Shown: piece by piece, positions 25,993 through 34,624 of the stretch
Layout: the number at the start of each line of letters is the position of its first letter
Numbering within the stretch: position 1 is the stretch's first letter
Origin: CBDCIS01 sp965217565
GTDB lineage: Bacteria; Chloroflexota; Dehalococcoidia; Lucifugimonadales; CATOSD01
Assembly: GCA_965217565.1 (NCBI GenBank)
Contig: CBDCIS010000008.1
Span: forward strand, 186,001 to 250,000
Direction: 5' to 3'
DNA: 64,000 nt
Notes under the pieces: model-generated
What the model saw: the letters and a program-made list of their open reading frames with translations, nothing else
What the model was told of the DNA's origin: nothing
Databases searched by the model: none
Translations under genes and position numbers: made by a program

Positions 25993-26023
25993 TTGACATA
26001 GCTTGCGGCTATCCTGTTATACT
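25993..26023 (+). promoter_or_regulatory. Promoter of the sulfurtransferase gene
   Basis: TTGACA (25993-25998) and TATACT (26018-26023) with a long 19-base spacer, 38 bases before the ATG. A small dyad TGGCT-CATA-AGCCA (26025-26038) sits at the predicted start and might be an operator. Confidence 0.5.
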
Positions 26024-26061
26024 ATGGCTCATAAGCCATCATTTCCGACGGAGGTACTATC

Positions 26062-26904
26062 ATGGCAGACTATCCAGATTCTCAGGCACTCGTAAGCGCC
26101 CAGTGGGTCGCCGATCATGGGGGTGACGCCAATGTTCGCCTCGTCGAGGTGGACGTGGACACCGCGGCGTATGAGCAGGGGCACATCGCCGGGGCCGTAA
26201 GCTGGAACTGGCAGACGCAGTTGCAGCAGTCCGTGCGGCGAGACCTCATCAGCAAGTCCGAACTCGAGACGCTGCTTGGTCAATCCGGCATCGGCAACGA
26301 CACGACCGTGGTACTGTACGGCGATAACAACAACTGGTTTGCCGCGTGGGCATACTGGCAGTTGACCTACTACGGCCATGGCGACGCGCGGCTGATGAAT
26401 GGCGGACGCGCGAAGTGGGAGGCTGACGGCCGCCCGCTCACCACCGACGTGCCCGACCACGCAAGCAAGGCCTACACCGCGTCCGGCCCCGACGAGGACA
26501 TCAGGGCATACCGCGACTACGTGCTTCAGGCGGTAAACTCAGGCGACATCGCCCTGGTTGACGTCAGGTCTCCCGACGAGTTCAGCGGAAAGCTGCTCGC
26601 GCCGCCCAACCTGCCGCAGGAAGGCTCTCAGCGCGGCGGACACATTCCCGGGGCCGCCAACATCCCCTGGGCGTCCGCGGTCGATGAGGATGGCACGTTC
26701 AAGTCGGTTGACGACCTGAAAGCGATTTACGGCGGTCAGGGTATCGACGGCAGCCAGGAGACTATTGCCTACTGCCGAATCGGGGAGCGTTCCTCGCACA
26801 CCTGGTTTGCGCTAACGGAACTGCTCGGCTTCGACAACGTGCGCAACTACGACGGCTCTTGGACCGAGTGGGGCAGCATCGTGGGCGCGCCCATCGAAAA
26901 GTAG
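26062..26904 (+). CDS. Thiosulfate/3-mercaptopyruvate sulfurtransferase (rhodanese)
   Basis: 280 residues with two rhodanese domains. The N-terminal, non-catalytic domain spans about 10-140 (LVEVDVDTAAYEQGHIAGAV). The catalytic domain spans about 150-275, with VDVRSPDEFSG and the loop AYCRIGERSSHTWFAL; the Cys there is the sulfur carrier. The sequence CRIGERS is the CxxGxRS form common in actinobacterial and chloroflexal thiosulfate sulfurtransferases. ATG at 26062 follows GGAGG. It is cytoplasmic and may detoxify cyanide or supply sulfane sulfur. It is monocistronic and convergent with thyX, with only 31 bases between the stops. Confidence 0.92.
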   Translation: MADYPDSQALVSAQWVADHGGDANVRLVEVDVDTAAYEQGHIAGAVSWNWQTQLQQSVRRDLISKSELETLLGQSGIGNDTTVVLYGDNNNWFAAWAYWQLTYYGHGDARLMNGGRAKWEADGRPLTTDVPDHASKAYTASGPDEDIRAYRDYVLQAVNSGDIALVDVRSPDEFSGKLLAPPNLPQEGSQRGGHIPGAANIPWASAVDEDGTFKSVDDLKAIYGGQGIDGSQETIAYCRIGERSSHTWFALTELLGFDNVRNYDGSWTEWGSIVGAPIEK

Positions 26905-26935
26905 GGCCGCGAATTGAACGCGCGAGGCGGGGTTG

Positions 26936-27736
26936 TCACACCTTGGAGTAGGTGGGCGTCGCGGTGCTGGTTCCATCGGGCAGACTTTCAACCGAGAAAT
27001 CGCCGAACAGCAGAGGAGCCTCCCGCTGGAGAATCTCCAGCACGGCGATGGCAAGGTTGCGGATCTCCCAGTCCGCGAAGGGCGCGGCGCGCATCTCTAT
27101 GAAGTGCCGCCAAGCTCGGACGTTCGCCGTCACGAATATCTTCGTCTCGGTGGCGTTGGGCAGGGCGGCTCTCGCAGCCTGGCGTATCGCCTTCCTGCGG
27201 TCCGTGTTCGAGGAGAATTTCGACGCGGGCAGTGCCTTCCCCAGCGCGCTCACCAGTTCCACGTAACTGCTGGACGCGGACTCCAGAGCAGCCTCTAGCA
27301 CGCCTCGCACTTCCTTCATGCCGAAATCGCCGCCCACGAGCGCGGGTGGCAGCACGAACGAGGCTTCGGTTTCGTCCACGTACCGCTGCGACCTCTGGCT
27401 GTACGCGAATCCAGCCCTGTGCCTGACAAGCTCATGTGTCAGGCTGCGGGAGACGCCGGTGAAGACGAAGCCGTAATTGACGTGCTCGAAGACGCTGCCA
27501 TCCTTTGAAGAGAGTAGGTTGTGGATGAAGTCGGCAATGTCTCTCCGGCCTCTTCCATAGCTCATGTAGCAGAGGCGTGCCGAAATCTCGATTGTCGCCG
27601 CGGCGTCGTCCTCGCCGGCGCGTATGCTGTCGGATATGGCTGGCAGCCCTTCGTCATCCAAAAACGCCGCGACCTGCTCCCAATCGACCGCGGGACGTGT
27701 CACTAGGTACACGTTGGGCCCGGTAATGTAGCTCAC
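26936..27736 (-). CDS. thyX: FAD-dependent thymidylate synthase
   Basis: 266 residues. The ThyX motif RHRxxxxxxxSxR is seen as RHRAGFAYSQRSQRYVDE. FEHVNYGFVFTGVSRSLTHE precedes it and MRAAPFADWEIRNLA closes the C-terminal region, as in the family. It makes dTMP from dUMP using methylene-THF as the carbon donor and NADPH through FAD, yielding THF. No thyA is seen in the window. ATG at 27736. The gene stands alone between the rhodanese and the dehydrogenase operon, and its product consumes the same folate pool served by the one-carbon cluster. Confidence 0.95.
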   Translation of the reverse strand: MSYITGPNVYLVTRPAVDWEQVAAFLDDEGLPAISDSIRAGEDDAAATIEISARLCYMSYGRGRRDIADFIHNLLSSKDGSVFEHVNYGFVFTGVSRSLTHELVRHRAGFAYSQRSQRYVDETEASFVLPPALVGGDFGMKEVRGVLEAALESASSSYVELVSALGKALPASKFSSNTDRRKAIRQAARAALPNATETKIFVTANVRAWRHFIEMRAAPFADWEIRNLAIAVLEILQREAPLLFGDFSVESLPDGTSTATPTYSKV

Positions 27737-27805
27737 CCTCTTGGTCCTTCGATTGATTCTTGTGAAAACGACCCCAGCCGCGCCAGCCCGCCATTCCCGC
27801 GGAGA

Positions 27806-29281
27806 CTACACCAACAGGCTCAATGGATTCTCCAGCCTTCGCTTCACCTCGATGATGAAACTCGCGCCCTCGGCTCCATCCGCGACTCGGTGGTCCGCCG
27901 ATAAGGTAGCCGTCATCATCTGGGCAATGACAATCTCGTCGTCGCGAACCACCGGCTTCTTGGCAACGGTTCCGACGGCCAGAACCGCGGTGTGTGGTGG
28001 ATGAATTATGGCTACGAAGCTGGAAACATCGAACATGCCAAGGTTGCTAATCGCGAAGGTGCCGCCCGTATATTCCTGTGGCCGAAGGGTTCCACTCTGC
28101 GCGCGCGCGGCCAGGTCTTTGCTTGCGGCGGCCAACTCGCGGAGTGACTTGCTGCCGCAGTCCATAATGGCGGGGACTATCAGGCCTTCCTCTTCGGCAA
28201 TCGCAATGCCCAGGTTGATTTCGTCGTTCATCTGAATGCCGTTCTCAGCGAAGAAGGCATTGAACTTCGGGTACATCTTCAGGGCCTCGACGCACGCCTT
28301 GACAACCAGGTCGTTGACAGTGACGCGCACTCCCTCGGACTCCAGGGCGTCATTTATCTGCCGGCGCAACAGCATGGCGCTGGTCATGTCGATGTCCGAG
28401 GCCACGTAGAAGTGGGGCTTCTCCTGCTTGCTGAGGACTGTTACCCTGGCTATCTGCTTCCGCATCCTCGACAGGGGAATCACATTGTCTGTGCCCGCTT
28501 CGGTCGAAGGTGGCAGCGCCAATGCGGTAGCCGGTTCCATCTCGACCTCCGGCGCATCAGCCTCCGCAGTTTCCATCTCCGGCTCGACCTCAGCCACGAC
28601 TTCCTTAGCTATCTCCAGCTCTGTCTCAGCCACGACCTCTGCCGCAACTTCCTCAGCCATCTTCGGCTCTGCCTCAACTACCGCAACTACCGCTTCCGGT
28701 TCCTCTTCCGACGCCGACGAGCCGGGAGGAGGTTCGGTGGCAACCATTTCCGTGCCAAACGTCAGGACGTCGGATCTCGTAATCCTGCCACCTGGGCCTG
28801 TTCCCTCCACCTGTGACAGGTCGATTCCGCGCTGGCTGGCCAAACGCCTGGCCATGGGCGAGGCGCGTACTCCCATGGGCGGCGATGCAAAGAGAGACTG
28901 CGCGGCCGCGGCAGGCTGTGTAAAGACAGGGGACTCTACGGCAGCAATAACCTCCGGCGTGGGAGAGGCCACGACCGCCTCAGAGGATGGCGCGGACATC
29001 GCCGCCACCGCAGGCTGTTCCATGGGCGAAGCGGCGGCCTCCACTTCCGTGGCGATTATCGCGATTGGCTGACCCACCGGCACAGTGTAGCCTTCCGACA
29101 CGAGTATCTTCTGAAGCACGCCGTCGGCGTACGATTCGAACTCAACGACAGCCTTGTCTGTCTCTATCTCCGCTATGGGCTCACCAATCCGCACCGCGTC
29201 ACCCTCCGCCTTTAGCCATCGAACTATGACGCCTTCCTGCATGTCGTAGCCCATTTGAGGCATTGTCAACTCTGTCGTCAC
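27806..29281 (-). CDS. Dihydrolipoamide acyltransferase E2 of a pyruvate-dehydrogenase-type complex
   Basis: 491 residues. The lipoyl domain (1-78) has the modified Lys in IAEIETDKAVVEFES. A flexible Ala/Pro-rich linker follows, then the E1/E3-binding domain at about 138-175 (ASPMARRLASQRGIDLSQV). An unusually long acidic linker at about 185-255 is made of short EVVAE-like repeats. The catalytic domain (about 260-491) carries HRVADGAEGASFI near the end, the HxxxDG active site. It moves the acyl group from lipoamide to CoA in the cytoplasm. It is last in the operon, with a 278-base gap after E1 beta that shows no gene. Pyruvate is the likely substrate, but branched-chain 2-oxoacids cannot be ruled out. 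Confidence 0.92.
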   Translation of the reverse strand: MTTELTMPQMGYDMQEGVIVRWLKAEGDAVRIGEPIAEIETDKAVVEFESYADGVLQKILVSEGYTVPVGQPIAIIATEVEAAASPMEQPAVAAMSAPSSEAVVASPTPEVIAAVESPVFTQPAAAAQSLFASPPMGVRASPMARRLASQRGIDLSQVEGTGPGGRITRSDVLTFGTEMVATEPPPGSSASEEEPEAVVAVVEAEPKMAEEVAAEVVAETELEIAKEVVAEVEPEMETAEADAPEVEMEPATALALPPSTEAGTDNVIPLSRMRKQIARVTVLSKQEKPHFYVASDIDMTSAMLLRRQINDALESEGVRVTVNDLVVKACVEALKMYPKFNAFFAENGIQMNDEINLGIAIAEEEGLIVPAIMDCGSKSLRELAAASKDLAARAQSGTLRPQEYTGGTFAISNLGMFDVSSFVAIIHPPHTAVLAVGTVAKKPVVRDDEIVIAQMMTATLSADHRVADGAEGASFIIEVKRRLENPLSLLV

Positions 29282-29559
29282 TACACACTCCCTTCAGGAA
29301 AAAAGTACGCGCTCGGAGGCCGTTCATAGAGAATTGTGCTTTGAACGCCAACCCGAGAATTGCCACGTTGCCGGCCCAGGCGTAAAAATGGCCCGCAACC
29401 AGGGCGAGCAAGTGGTAGTCTCATAATGAAAACCATTGAGCGGAATAACTCATTTTCGGGGGTATGGTAGGCCATCCGTAGCATGACTTCTAGCTAACTC
29501 AGGTCAAATAATAAGAAAGTGTGGCGAGCAAGCGCGCCGCGACCATCTGCGCGGACGAG

Positions 29560-30558
29560 CTATATGCCGAAGTTTCTTTCGATGGTTTCTACCACACGCT
29601 CGGGAGTTGGAATTGCGGCCGCTTCCAATTTGCTGGCGTACGGGGCCGGAACGTCTTCCCCTCCAACACGCGAGACCGGCCCATCCAGGTAGTCGAACGA
29701 CTCTTCCTGAATCGCGCTCGCGATTTCCGACGCGAATCCGCCGGTCCGCCAGGCTTCCTCCACGACGACGGCGCGGTTTGTCCTCTTGACCGACTCTACC
29801 ACGGTCTCGACGTCAAGAGGACGAAGGGTTCTCAGGTCGATAACCTCGGCCCGCAACCCCTTCGACGATTCCAGGATCTCTGCGGCCCGCAAGGCGACGT
29901 GTGTCATCCTGGAATATGCCACCAGGGTAATGTCATCGCCTGCGCGCCGCACGGCCGCCTTGCCAAACGGGACCTCGTACCTGTCCTCAGGTACTTCGCC
30001 GCGCAGGCCGTACAGTAGGGCGTGCTCCGCGTAGAGCACCGGGTTCTCGTCCGTCACCGCCGTGCGAAGAAGGCCCAGGGCATCGTAAGGGGTGGAGGGC
30101 ACGGCTACCTTGAGTCCCGGCACGGAGGCGTACCAGCCTTCGAAGCTCTGTGAGTGCGTAGCCGCAAGCTGCGCGCCGCCGCCGGTGACGGTCCTGATTA
30201 CGAGGGGCACCTTGAACTGGCCGTTGGACATGTAGCGCAGCTTGGCCGCATGGTTCACAATCTGGTCAATGGCCAGAAGGGTGAAGTTGATGGTCATCAT
30301 CTCCACTATCGGCTTGAGGCCTGCCATCGCCGCGCCAACGGCGGAGCCCATGACGACGGATTCGGAGATGGGCGTGTCTCTAACGCGCTCGGGGCCGTAC
30401 TCTTCGAGAAAACCTCTTGTTACCGCATAGGCGCCACCGTATGCGCCAATGTCCTCACCCATGAGGAACACGTCGCTGTTGTCCTCCAGGGCCTCGCGCA
30501 GGCCCTTGGAGATGGCGTCCCTCATTAGCATCTCAGCCATACTCTGCTCCGCGTTCAC
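29560..30558 (-). CDS. 2-oxoacid dehydrogenase E1 component, beta subunit
   Basis: 332 residues, the normal size. FLMGEDIGAYGGAYAVTRGF, RVRDTPISESVVMGSAVGAA, VVVEEAWRTGGFASEIA and RVGGEDVPAPYASKLE are classical E1 beta signatures. With E1 alpha it binds thiamine diphosphate, decarboxylates pyruvate or a related acid, and acylates the E2 lipoyl arm. Its start overlaps the stop of E1 alpha by four bases, which points to translational coupling and equal amounts of the two subunits. Confidence 0.95.
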   Translation of the reverse strand: MNAEQSMAEMLMRDAISKGLREALEDNSDVFLMGEDIGAYGGAYAVTRGFLEEYGPERVRDTPISESVVMGSAVGAAMAGLKPIVEMMTINFTLLAIDQIVNHAAKLRYMSNGQFKVPLVIRTVTGGGAQLAATHSQSFEGWYASVPGLKVAVPSTPYDALGLLRTAVTDENPVLYAEHALLYGLRGEVPEDRYEVPFGKAAVRRAGDDITLVAYSRMTHVALRAAEILESSKGLRAEVIDLRTLRPLDVETVVESVKRTNRAVVVEEAWRTGGFASEIASAIQEESFDYLDGPVSRVGGEDVPAPYASKLEAAAIPTPERVVETIERNFGI

Positions 30559-31529
30559 GCATATACGTGATCATACAGCGACGCGATGTCGGGCTCGGGG
30601 CTCTCCTCGGCGAAGCGCACCGCCTCCGCGACCGCGCTATCGACGTCTCGCTCGATGCGCTCGAACTCGTCGCCGGTTATTACGTCCTCGCCCAGAGACA
30701 GCGCCTTGAAGGTCTCTATCGGGTCTTTCGTTCTCCACTCATCGACTTCGAGAGACGCTCGATAAGCGGACGGATCCGACATTGAATGCCCTCGAAACCT
30801 GTACGTCATCGCCTCGAGAAAGACCGGCCCTTTGCCGGCGCGCACCCGTTTCAGCGCCTCGACGGTAGCCTCTCGAACCGCCAGCACGTCCATGCCGTTT
30901 ATCTGCGCCGCCGGGATTCTGTACGACTCCGCCGAGAGGTAGATGTCCTTGCCTCCAGCGTGAGTGAAGTCAACGTGGGTGCCCATGCCGTACAGGTTGT
31001 TCTCCAGGAAGAAGACCACGGGGAGACGCCAGAGGGATGCCAGGTTCAAGGACTCGTGGAATTCGCCCTGGTTGACGGCGCCGTCTCCAAAGAAACAGAG
31101 CACGACACGACCATCGTCCCGGTACTTGCTGGCGAGGGCGAGGCCGGTCGCTATCGGAAGCTGCCCGCCCACGATAGCGTACCCGCCCATGAAGTTCTTG
31201 GAGGCATCGAAGAGGTGCATCGAGCCTCCCTTTCCCCCACTGCTGCCGGTAGCCTTGCCGCAGAGCTCGGCCATGACCACCTTCGGGTCCATTCCTTTCA
31301 TAAGAGCATGGCCGTGGTCGCGATAATGGCTGACGACGTAATCTTGCGCGTCGAGCGCCGAGATGGAGCCGACCGCTATCGCCTCCTCCCCGATGTAAAG
31401 GTGTAGGAAGCCCCTGATCCTGCCTTGCATGTACAGTCGCCCACATGCCTCCTCGAAGCGACGGATCAGGAGCATCTTCCGATAGTATTCGGTCATCTCG
31501 CTTTGTTCGATTTTCAAAGCGGCCCTCAT
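30555..31529 (-). CDS. 2-oxoacid dehydrogenase E1 component, alpha subunit
   Basis: 324 residues from the ATG at 31529. A longer reading to a TTG at 31580 overlaps the lpd stop but adds non-conserved sequence. YYRKMLLIRRFEEACGRLY is the family N-terminus; YRDHGHALMKGMDP and GKGGSMHLFD follow. The ThDP site is GDGAVNQGEFHESLNLAS then NN. FRGHSMSDPSAYR is the conserved C-terminal loop. It lies between lpd and E1 beta in the operon. The specific substrate (pyruvate, acetoin or branched-chain acid) is not certain: short E1 alpha chains of this kind occur in all three complexes. Confidence 0.93.
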   Translation of the reverse strand: MRAALKIEQSEMTEYYRKMLLIRRFEEACGRLYMQGRIRGFLHLYIGEEAIAVGSISALDAQDYVVSHYRDHGHALMKGMDPKVVMAELCGKATGSSGGKGGSMHLFDASKNFMGGYAIVGGQLPIATGLALASKYRDDGRVVLCFFGDGAVNQGEFHESLNLASLWRLPVVFFLENNLYGMGTHVDFTHAGGKDIYLSAESYRIPAAQINGMDVLAVREATVEALKRVRAGKGPVFLEAMTYRFRGHSMSDPSAYRASLEVDEWRTKDPIETFKALSLGEDVITGDEFERIERDVDSAVAEAVRFAEESPEPDIASLYDHVYA

Positions 31530-31576
31530 TTCAACATCTGTCCCCGATTCTGACCACTGACAACCTGAAATACTGC

Positions 31577-32959
31577 TCAAATATGGACTGCCTGGCCCTC
31601 CGCGGCCAGTGCGGCCTCCTTGAGCGCCTCGGATATTGTCGGGTGAGGATGCACGACCCAGCCCAGTTCGGCCGTCGTTCCCTCCAGCAGTTTCACAAGC
31701 GACATCTCCCCCAGAAGTTCCGTGACCTCGGCGCCAATCATGTGGACTCCCAGTATCTCTCCAACGTCGGCGTCAACCACGAGCTTCACGAGGCCGGCCG
31801 TCTCGCCCAGGGCCATCGCCTTCCCGCTGGCGGACAGCGGGAACTTGCCGATCTTGACGGCGTGTCCTTGCTCTTTAGCGTGCGTCTCCGTCAGGCCGAA
31901 GCTGGCTACCTGGGGCTTGCAATAGATGGCCCTGGGCATCCAATCGTAGTCGAGGCCGGGAGGCTGGAGTCCCGCTATGTGCTCCACCGCGGTTACACCC
32001 TGGGCGGACGCCACGTGCGCGAGCAGCATCTTGCCCGTTACGTCGCCGATGGCATACATGCCCGGAACACTCGTCCGCATGTGCTCGTCAACGACGATAA
32101 AGCTGTTGTTGGTTTCGACGCCAACCGTCTCGAGTCCGATTCCATCGGTGTTGCCTTGAACGCCAACCGCGACCAGAACTCTATCGCACTCGATAACGGA
32201 TTCAATGTCATCGGCAGAGATGCTGACCTCGGCCATTTTGCCGGTAACCCGGACTCCGCTGACGCTGGCGCCGGTCTTGACCTCTATCCCCTGCCGCCTG
32301 AAGGCGCGCTCGAGCTGCTCGCTCACGTCCTCGTCCTCCAGGGGAACGAGGCGTGGCATCAGTTCGACAATCGTGACCGCCACGCCGTAAGTCCGATATA
32401 TGTGAGCGAACTCCGCGCCCGTCGCGCCGCCTCCCACGATGATAACTTTCTGGGGCGAGTCGCGCATCTCCAACGCCTCGCGGCTGGTGATGACGACTTT
32501 CCGGTCGATGGGAAGGTTCGGTAGGTGACGCTGGCTAGCCCCAGTCGCGATAATGATATTGGTCGCCGTCAGGCTCTGCCCGGTTTCCACAATCTGGACC
32601 GTGTTCCGATCCCTGAGGACGCCGGTCCCCCTTACGTGGGTCACACTGTTCTTTTTGAGCAAGTAGCCCACGCCGTCGGTCAGACGCCGCACTATAGTCC
32701 GGCTGCGGTCTATGGCCTTGCCGAGGTCGTATTGCAAATTATCGAAGCTGATGCCAAAGGCGTCGGCGTGCTTTACCGTGTCAAGCACCTCGGCGCTTCT
32801 GAGCAGGGCCTTACTTGGAATGCAGCCCCAGTTGAGGCAGACGCCGCCGATCTCGTCTCTCTCTACGACAGCCGCCCTCATGCCCAGTTGGCCCGCTCGT
32901 ATGGCGGCGACGTATCCGCCCGGTCCAGATCCCAGAAGCAAAAGGTCGTAGTCTGCCAA
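31577..32959 (-). CDS. lpdA: Dihydrolipoamide dehydrogenase E3
   Basis: 460 residues. FAD-binding LLLGSGPGGYVAAIRAGQLG opens the protein and GGVCLNWGCIPSKALL carries the redox disulfide (CLNWGC). The second dinucleotide fold is IIVGGGATGAEFAH, then YAIGDVTGKMLLAHVA. The C-terminal His-Glu pair is in WVVHPHPTISEAL. It reoxidises dihydrolipoamide on E2 with NAD+. The TTG start at 32959 has GGAGG six bases upstream. It is first in the operon, with a promoter at 33014. Confidence 0.96.
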   Translation of the reverse strand: MADYDLLLLGSGPGGYVAAIRAGQLGMRAAVVERDEIGGVCLNWGCIPSKALLRSAEVLDTVKHADAFGISFDNLQYDLGKAIDRSRTIVRRLTDGVGYLLKKNSVTHVRGTGVLRDRNTVQIVETGQSLTATNIIIATGASQRHLPNLPIDRKVVITSREALEMRDSPQKVIIVGGGATGAEFAHIYRTYGVAVTIVELMPRLVPLEDEDVSEQLERAFRRQGIEVKTGASVSGVRVTGKMAEVSISADDIESVIECDRVLVAVGVQGNTDGIGLETVGVETNNSFIVVDEHMRTSVPGMYAIGDVTGKMLLAHVASAQGVTAVEHIAGLQPPGLDYDWMPRAIYCKPQVASFGLTETHAKEQGHAVKIGKFPLSASGKAMALGETAGLVKLVVDADVGEILGVHMIGAEVTELLGEMSLVKLLEGTTAELGWVVHPHPTISEALKEAALAAEGQAVHI

Positions 32960-33013
32960 ATATGTCCTCCAGCCGAGAGAATCTTTTCACGACGTCTAAT
33001 TCCCCGCGGGTTC

Positions 33014-33042
33014 ATTGTACAATACTCTATCGCCCGCAACAA
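33014..33042 (-). promoter_or_regulatory. Promoter of the dehydrogenase-complex operon
   Basis: TTGTTG (33042-33037), 17 bases and TACAAT (33019-33014) on the minus strand, 55 bases before the lpd start. Confidence 0.55.
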
Positions 33043-33079
33043 ATCTAATTCAAAGGCCGAACCTGTATCATCAGCCAGC

Positions 33080-33108
33080 TTGACACCAAACGCTGGTCAG
33101 ACTAACAT
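33080..33108 (+). promoter_or_regulatory. Promoter of the tRNA pair
   Basis: TTGACA (33080-33085), a 17-base spacer and TAACAT (33103-33108), ending nine bases before the tRNA-Phe 5' end. This is a consensus-quality layout for a stable-RNA promoter. Confidence 0.65.
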
Positions 33109-33117
33109 GTTTGATAA

Positions 33118-33190
<73 letters not shown>

Positions 33191-33219
33191 CGTCCAGGGA
33201 AGCCCTGCGTGGCGCTTGA

Positions 33220-33294
33220 GCGGAAGTGGCTCAGTGGTAGAGCATCTCCTTGCCAAGGAGAGGGTCGTGGGTTCGAATCCCATCTTCCGCTCCA
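33220..33294 (+). tRNA. tRNA-Gly (GCC)
   Basis: Acceptor GCGGAAG paired with CTTCCGC, D-arm GGCTCAGTGGTAGAGC, anticodon stem TCTCC/GGAGA around TTGCCAA (anticodon GCC), and T-loop GTTCGAATC. The terminal CCA is encoded, unlike in the neighbouring tRNA-Phe. It lies 29 bases downstream of tRNA-Phe, so both are likely one transcript. Confidence 0.95.
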
Positions 33295-33604
33295 CTAACC
33301 AGCATGCGACCCAATGGGGCGTGATTGGCAATGCTCTTTCCACGCCGGGGCCAAGCGGCGTCCCTGAGCCTTGGGGCAATGAAGAACAGGCCATGGGATG
33401 CCCGCCCAGGGCAGCCACAAGGGATTGCTGCTACAAACGCCTCCACCCAGGCGGTCTCCATAGGCACAGGAGATACCTACTAACCTGAATCTGCTCGGTT
33501 AGGGATTGGGCATCTTGCCTATTCCGGCTGCAAGGATTAACCTTTGCGGGTATCGAGGGGTTTGCCCAAGCGAGAACGAATCCCTACATTGGAGTTACCG
33601 GAAG
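33295..33604. other. Intergenic region before the permease genes
   Basis: It holds a fragment of the dispersed palindrome family (GGCAGCCACAAGGGATTG at 33411-33428, also at 40601). No start signal, gene or substrate-binding-protein gene is seen. Confidence 0.45.
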
Positions 33605-34534
33605 ATGTGGGTGTACATAGCCCGGCGCCTGCTGTGGCTCCCTGTTCTGCTGTTCGCCGTTTCTATCGTGACCTTTACGCTGGGCCGATTCGGCCCTGGG
33701 GACCCGGTTGTCGTGATACTGGGGGCGCGCTACGAGGAGCGCGCCGCGGAGCGCCTTCGTGAGTCTCTGGGTCTCAACAGGCCGTTCTTCGTCCAGTACG
33801 CCGATTACATGTGGGGAGCGATACGCGGCGACCTCGGTGAGAGCATACGATTCAGAGGCCGCTCCGTAGGCTCTCTGCTGGGCGCGAAGATGTGGGTGTC
33901 GTTCCAGGTCAGCCTGGCGGCGCTGATAGTGAGCGTGTGCATAGGTCTGCCGCTGGGCTTCTGGGTCGCGCACAAGCAGGGACGTTGGGAGGACCCCGCC
34001 GTGGTCAGTGTGTCGCTGATCCTGATGTCCATCCCGATAATGGTCAGCATCCCGTTCATGTTGTGGGCGTTCTGCCTTAAGTTGAGTTGGGTGCCGTGCT
34101 CCGGCTGGGGCGGCTTCTGGGACATTCGCATGATAATCCCGGCCATCACGATGGGGATTCCCGGCGTGGCCGGGCTGGCGCGGCTCATGCGGGCGAGCAC
34201 GCTTGACGTGATGGGGCAGGACTTCATCAGAACCGCGCGCGCCAAGGGGTTGTCCGAAGCGGTGGTTGACGTAAGGCACGTTTTCAAGAACTCCCTCATT
34301 CCGATAGTCACAGTCCTGTCGTTGTCCCTGCCAGGTCTGCTGAGCACAGGGATTATCACTGAGCGAATACTCGGAATCCCCGGCGCGGGGAACCTCGCCA
34401 TTGAAGCCATATTCAACAGGGACTACCCAGTGATTATGGCCATCACGCTAGTGGGCGCGGGCGCGTTCGTCATCGCCAACCTGGTTGCGGATATTGTCTA
34501 TACGATAATCGATCCGAGGATTCGGTATAGCTGA
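33605..34534 (+). CDS. Peptide/nickel-type ABC transporter permease (DppB-like)
   Basis: 309 residues from the ATG at 33605 (MWVYIARRLLWLPVLLFAVS). The N-terminal helix with YIxRRLLxxxPxL is the DppB/OppB signature, followed by SLGLNRPFFVQYADYM and GDLGESIRFRGRSV. The coupling loop is RTARAKGLSEAVVDVRHVFKNSL, and six hydrophobic segments are present. It forms the membrane channel of an importer together with the next gene. Neither the binding protein nor the two ATPases lie within the window on this strand. With the adjacent hydantoinase-type enzyme the transported compound may be a peptide or cyclic amide, but this is speculative. Confidence 0.92.
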   Translation: MWVYIARRLLWLPVLLFAVSIVTFTLGRFGPGDPVVVILGARYEERAAERLRESLGLNRPFFVQYADYMWGAIRGDLGESIRFRGRSVGSLLGAKMWVSFQVSLAALIVSVCIGLPLGFWVAHKQGRWEDPAVVSVSLILMSIPIMVSIPFMLWAFCLKLSWVPCSGWGGFWDIRMIIPAITMGIPGVAGLARLMRASTLDVMGQDFIRTARAKGLSEAVVDVRHVFKNSLIPIVTVLSLSLPGLLSTGIITERILGIPGAGNLAIEAIFNRDYPVIMAITLVGAGAFVIANLVADIVYTIIDPRIRYS

Positions 34535-34624
34535 GGCGTGAAGGGTGCCGCAAGTCCGATTGGATGAGTAAGGAGCTTTGCGGGACTGTCGAACAGCAGT
34601 TGAAACGGGAGAAAGAGGTTTCCA

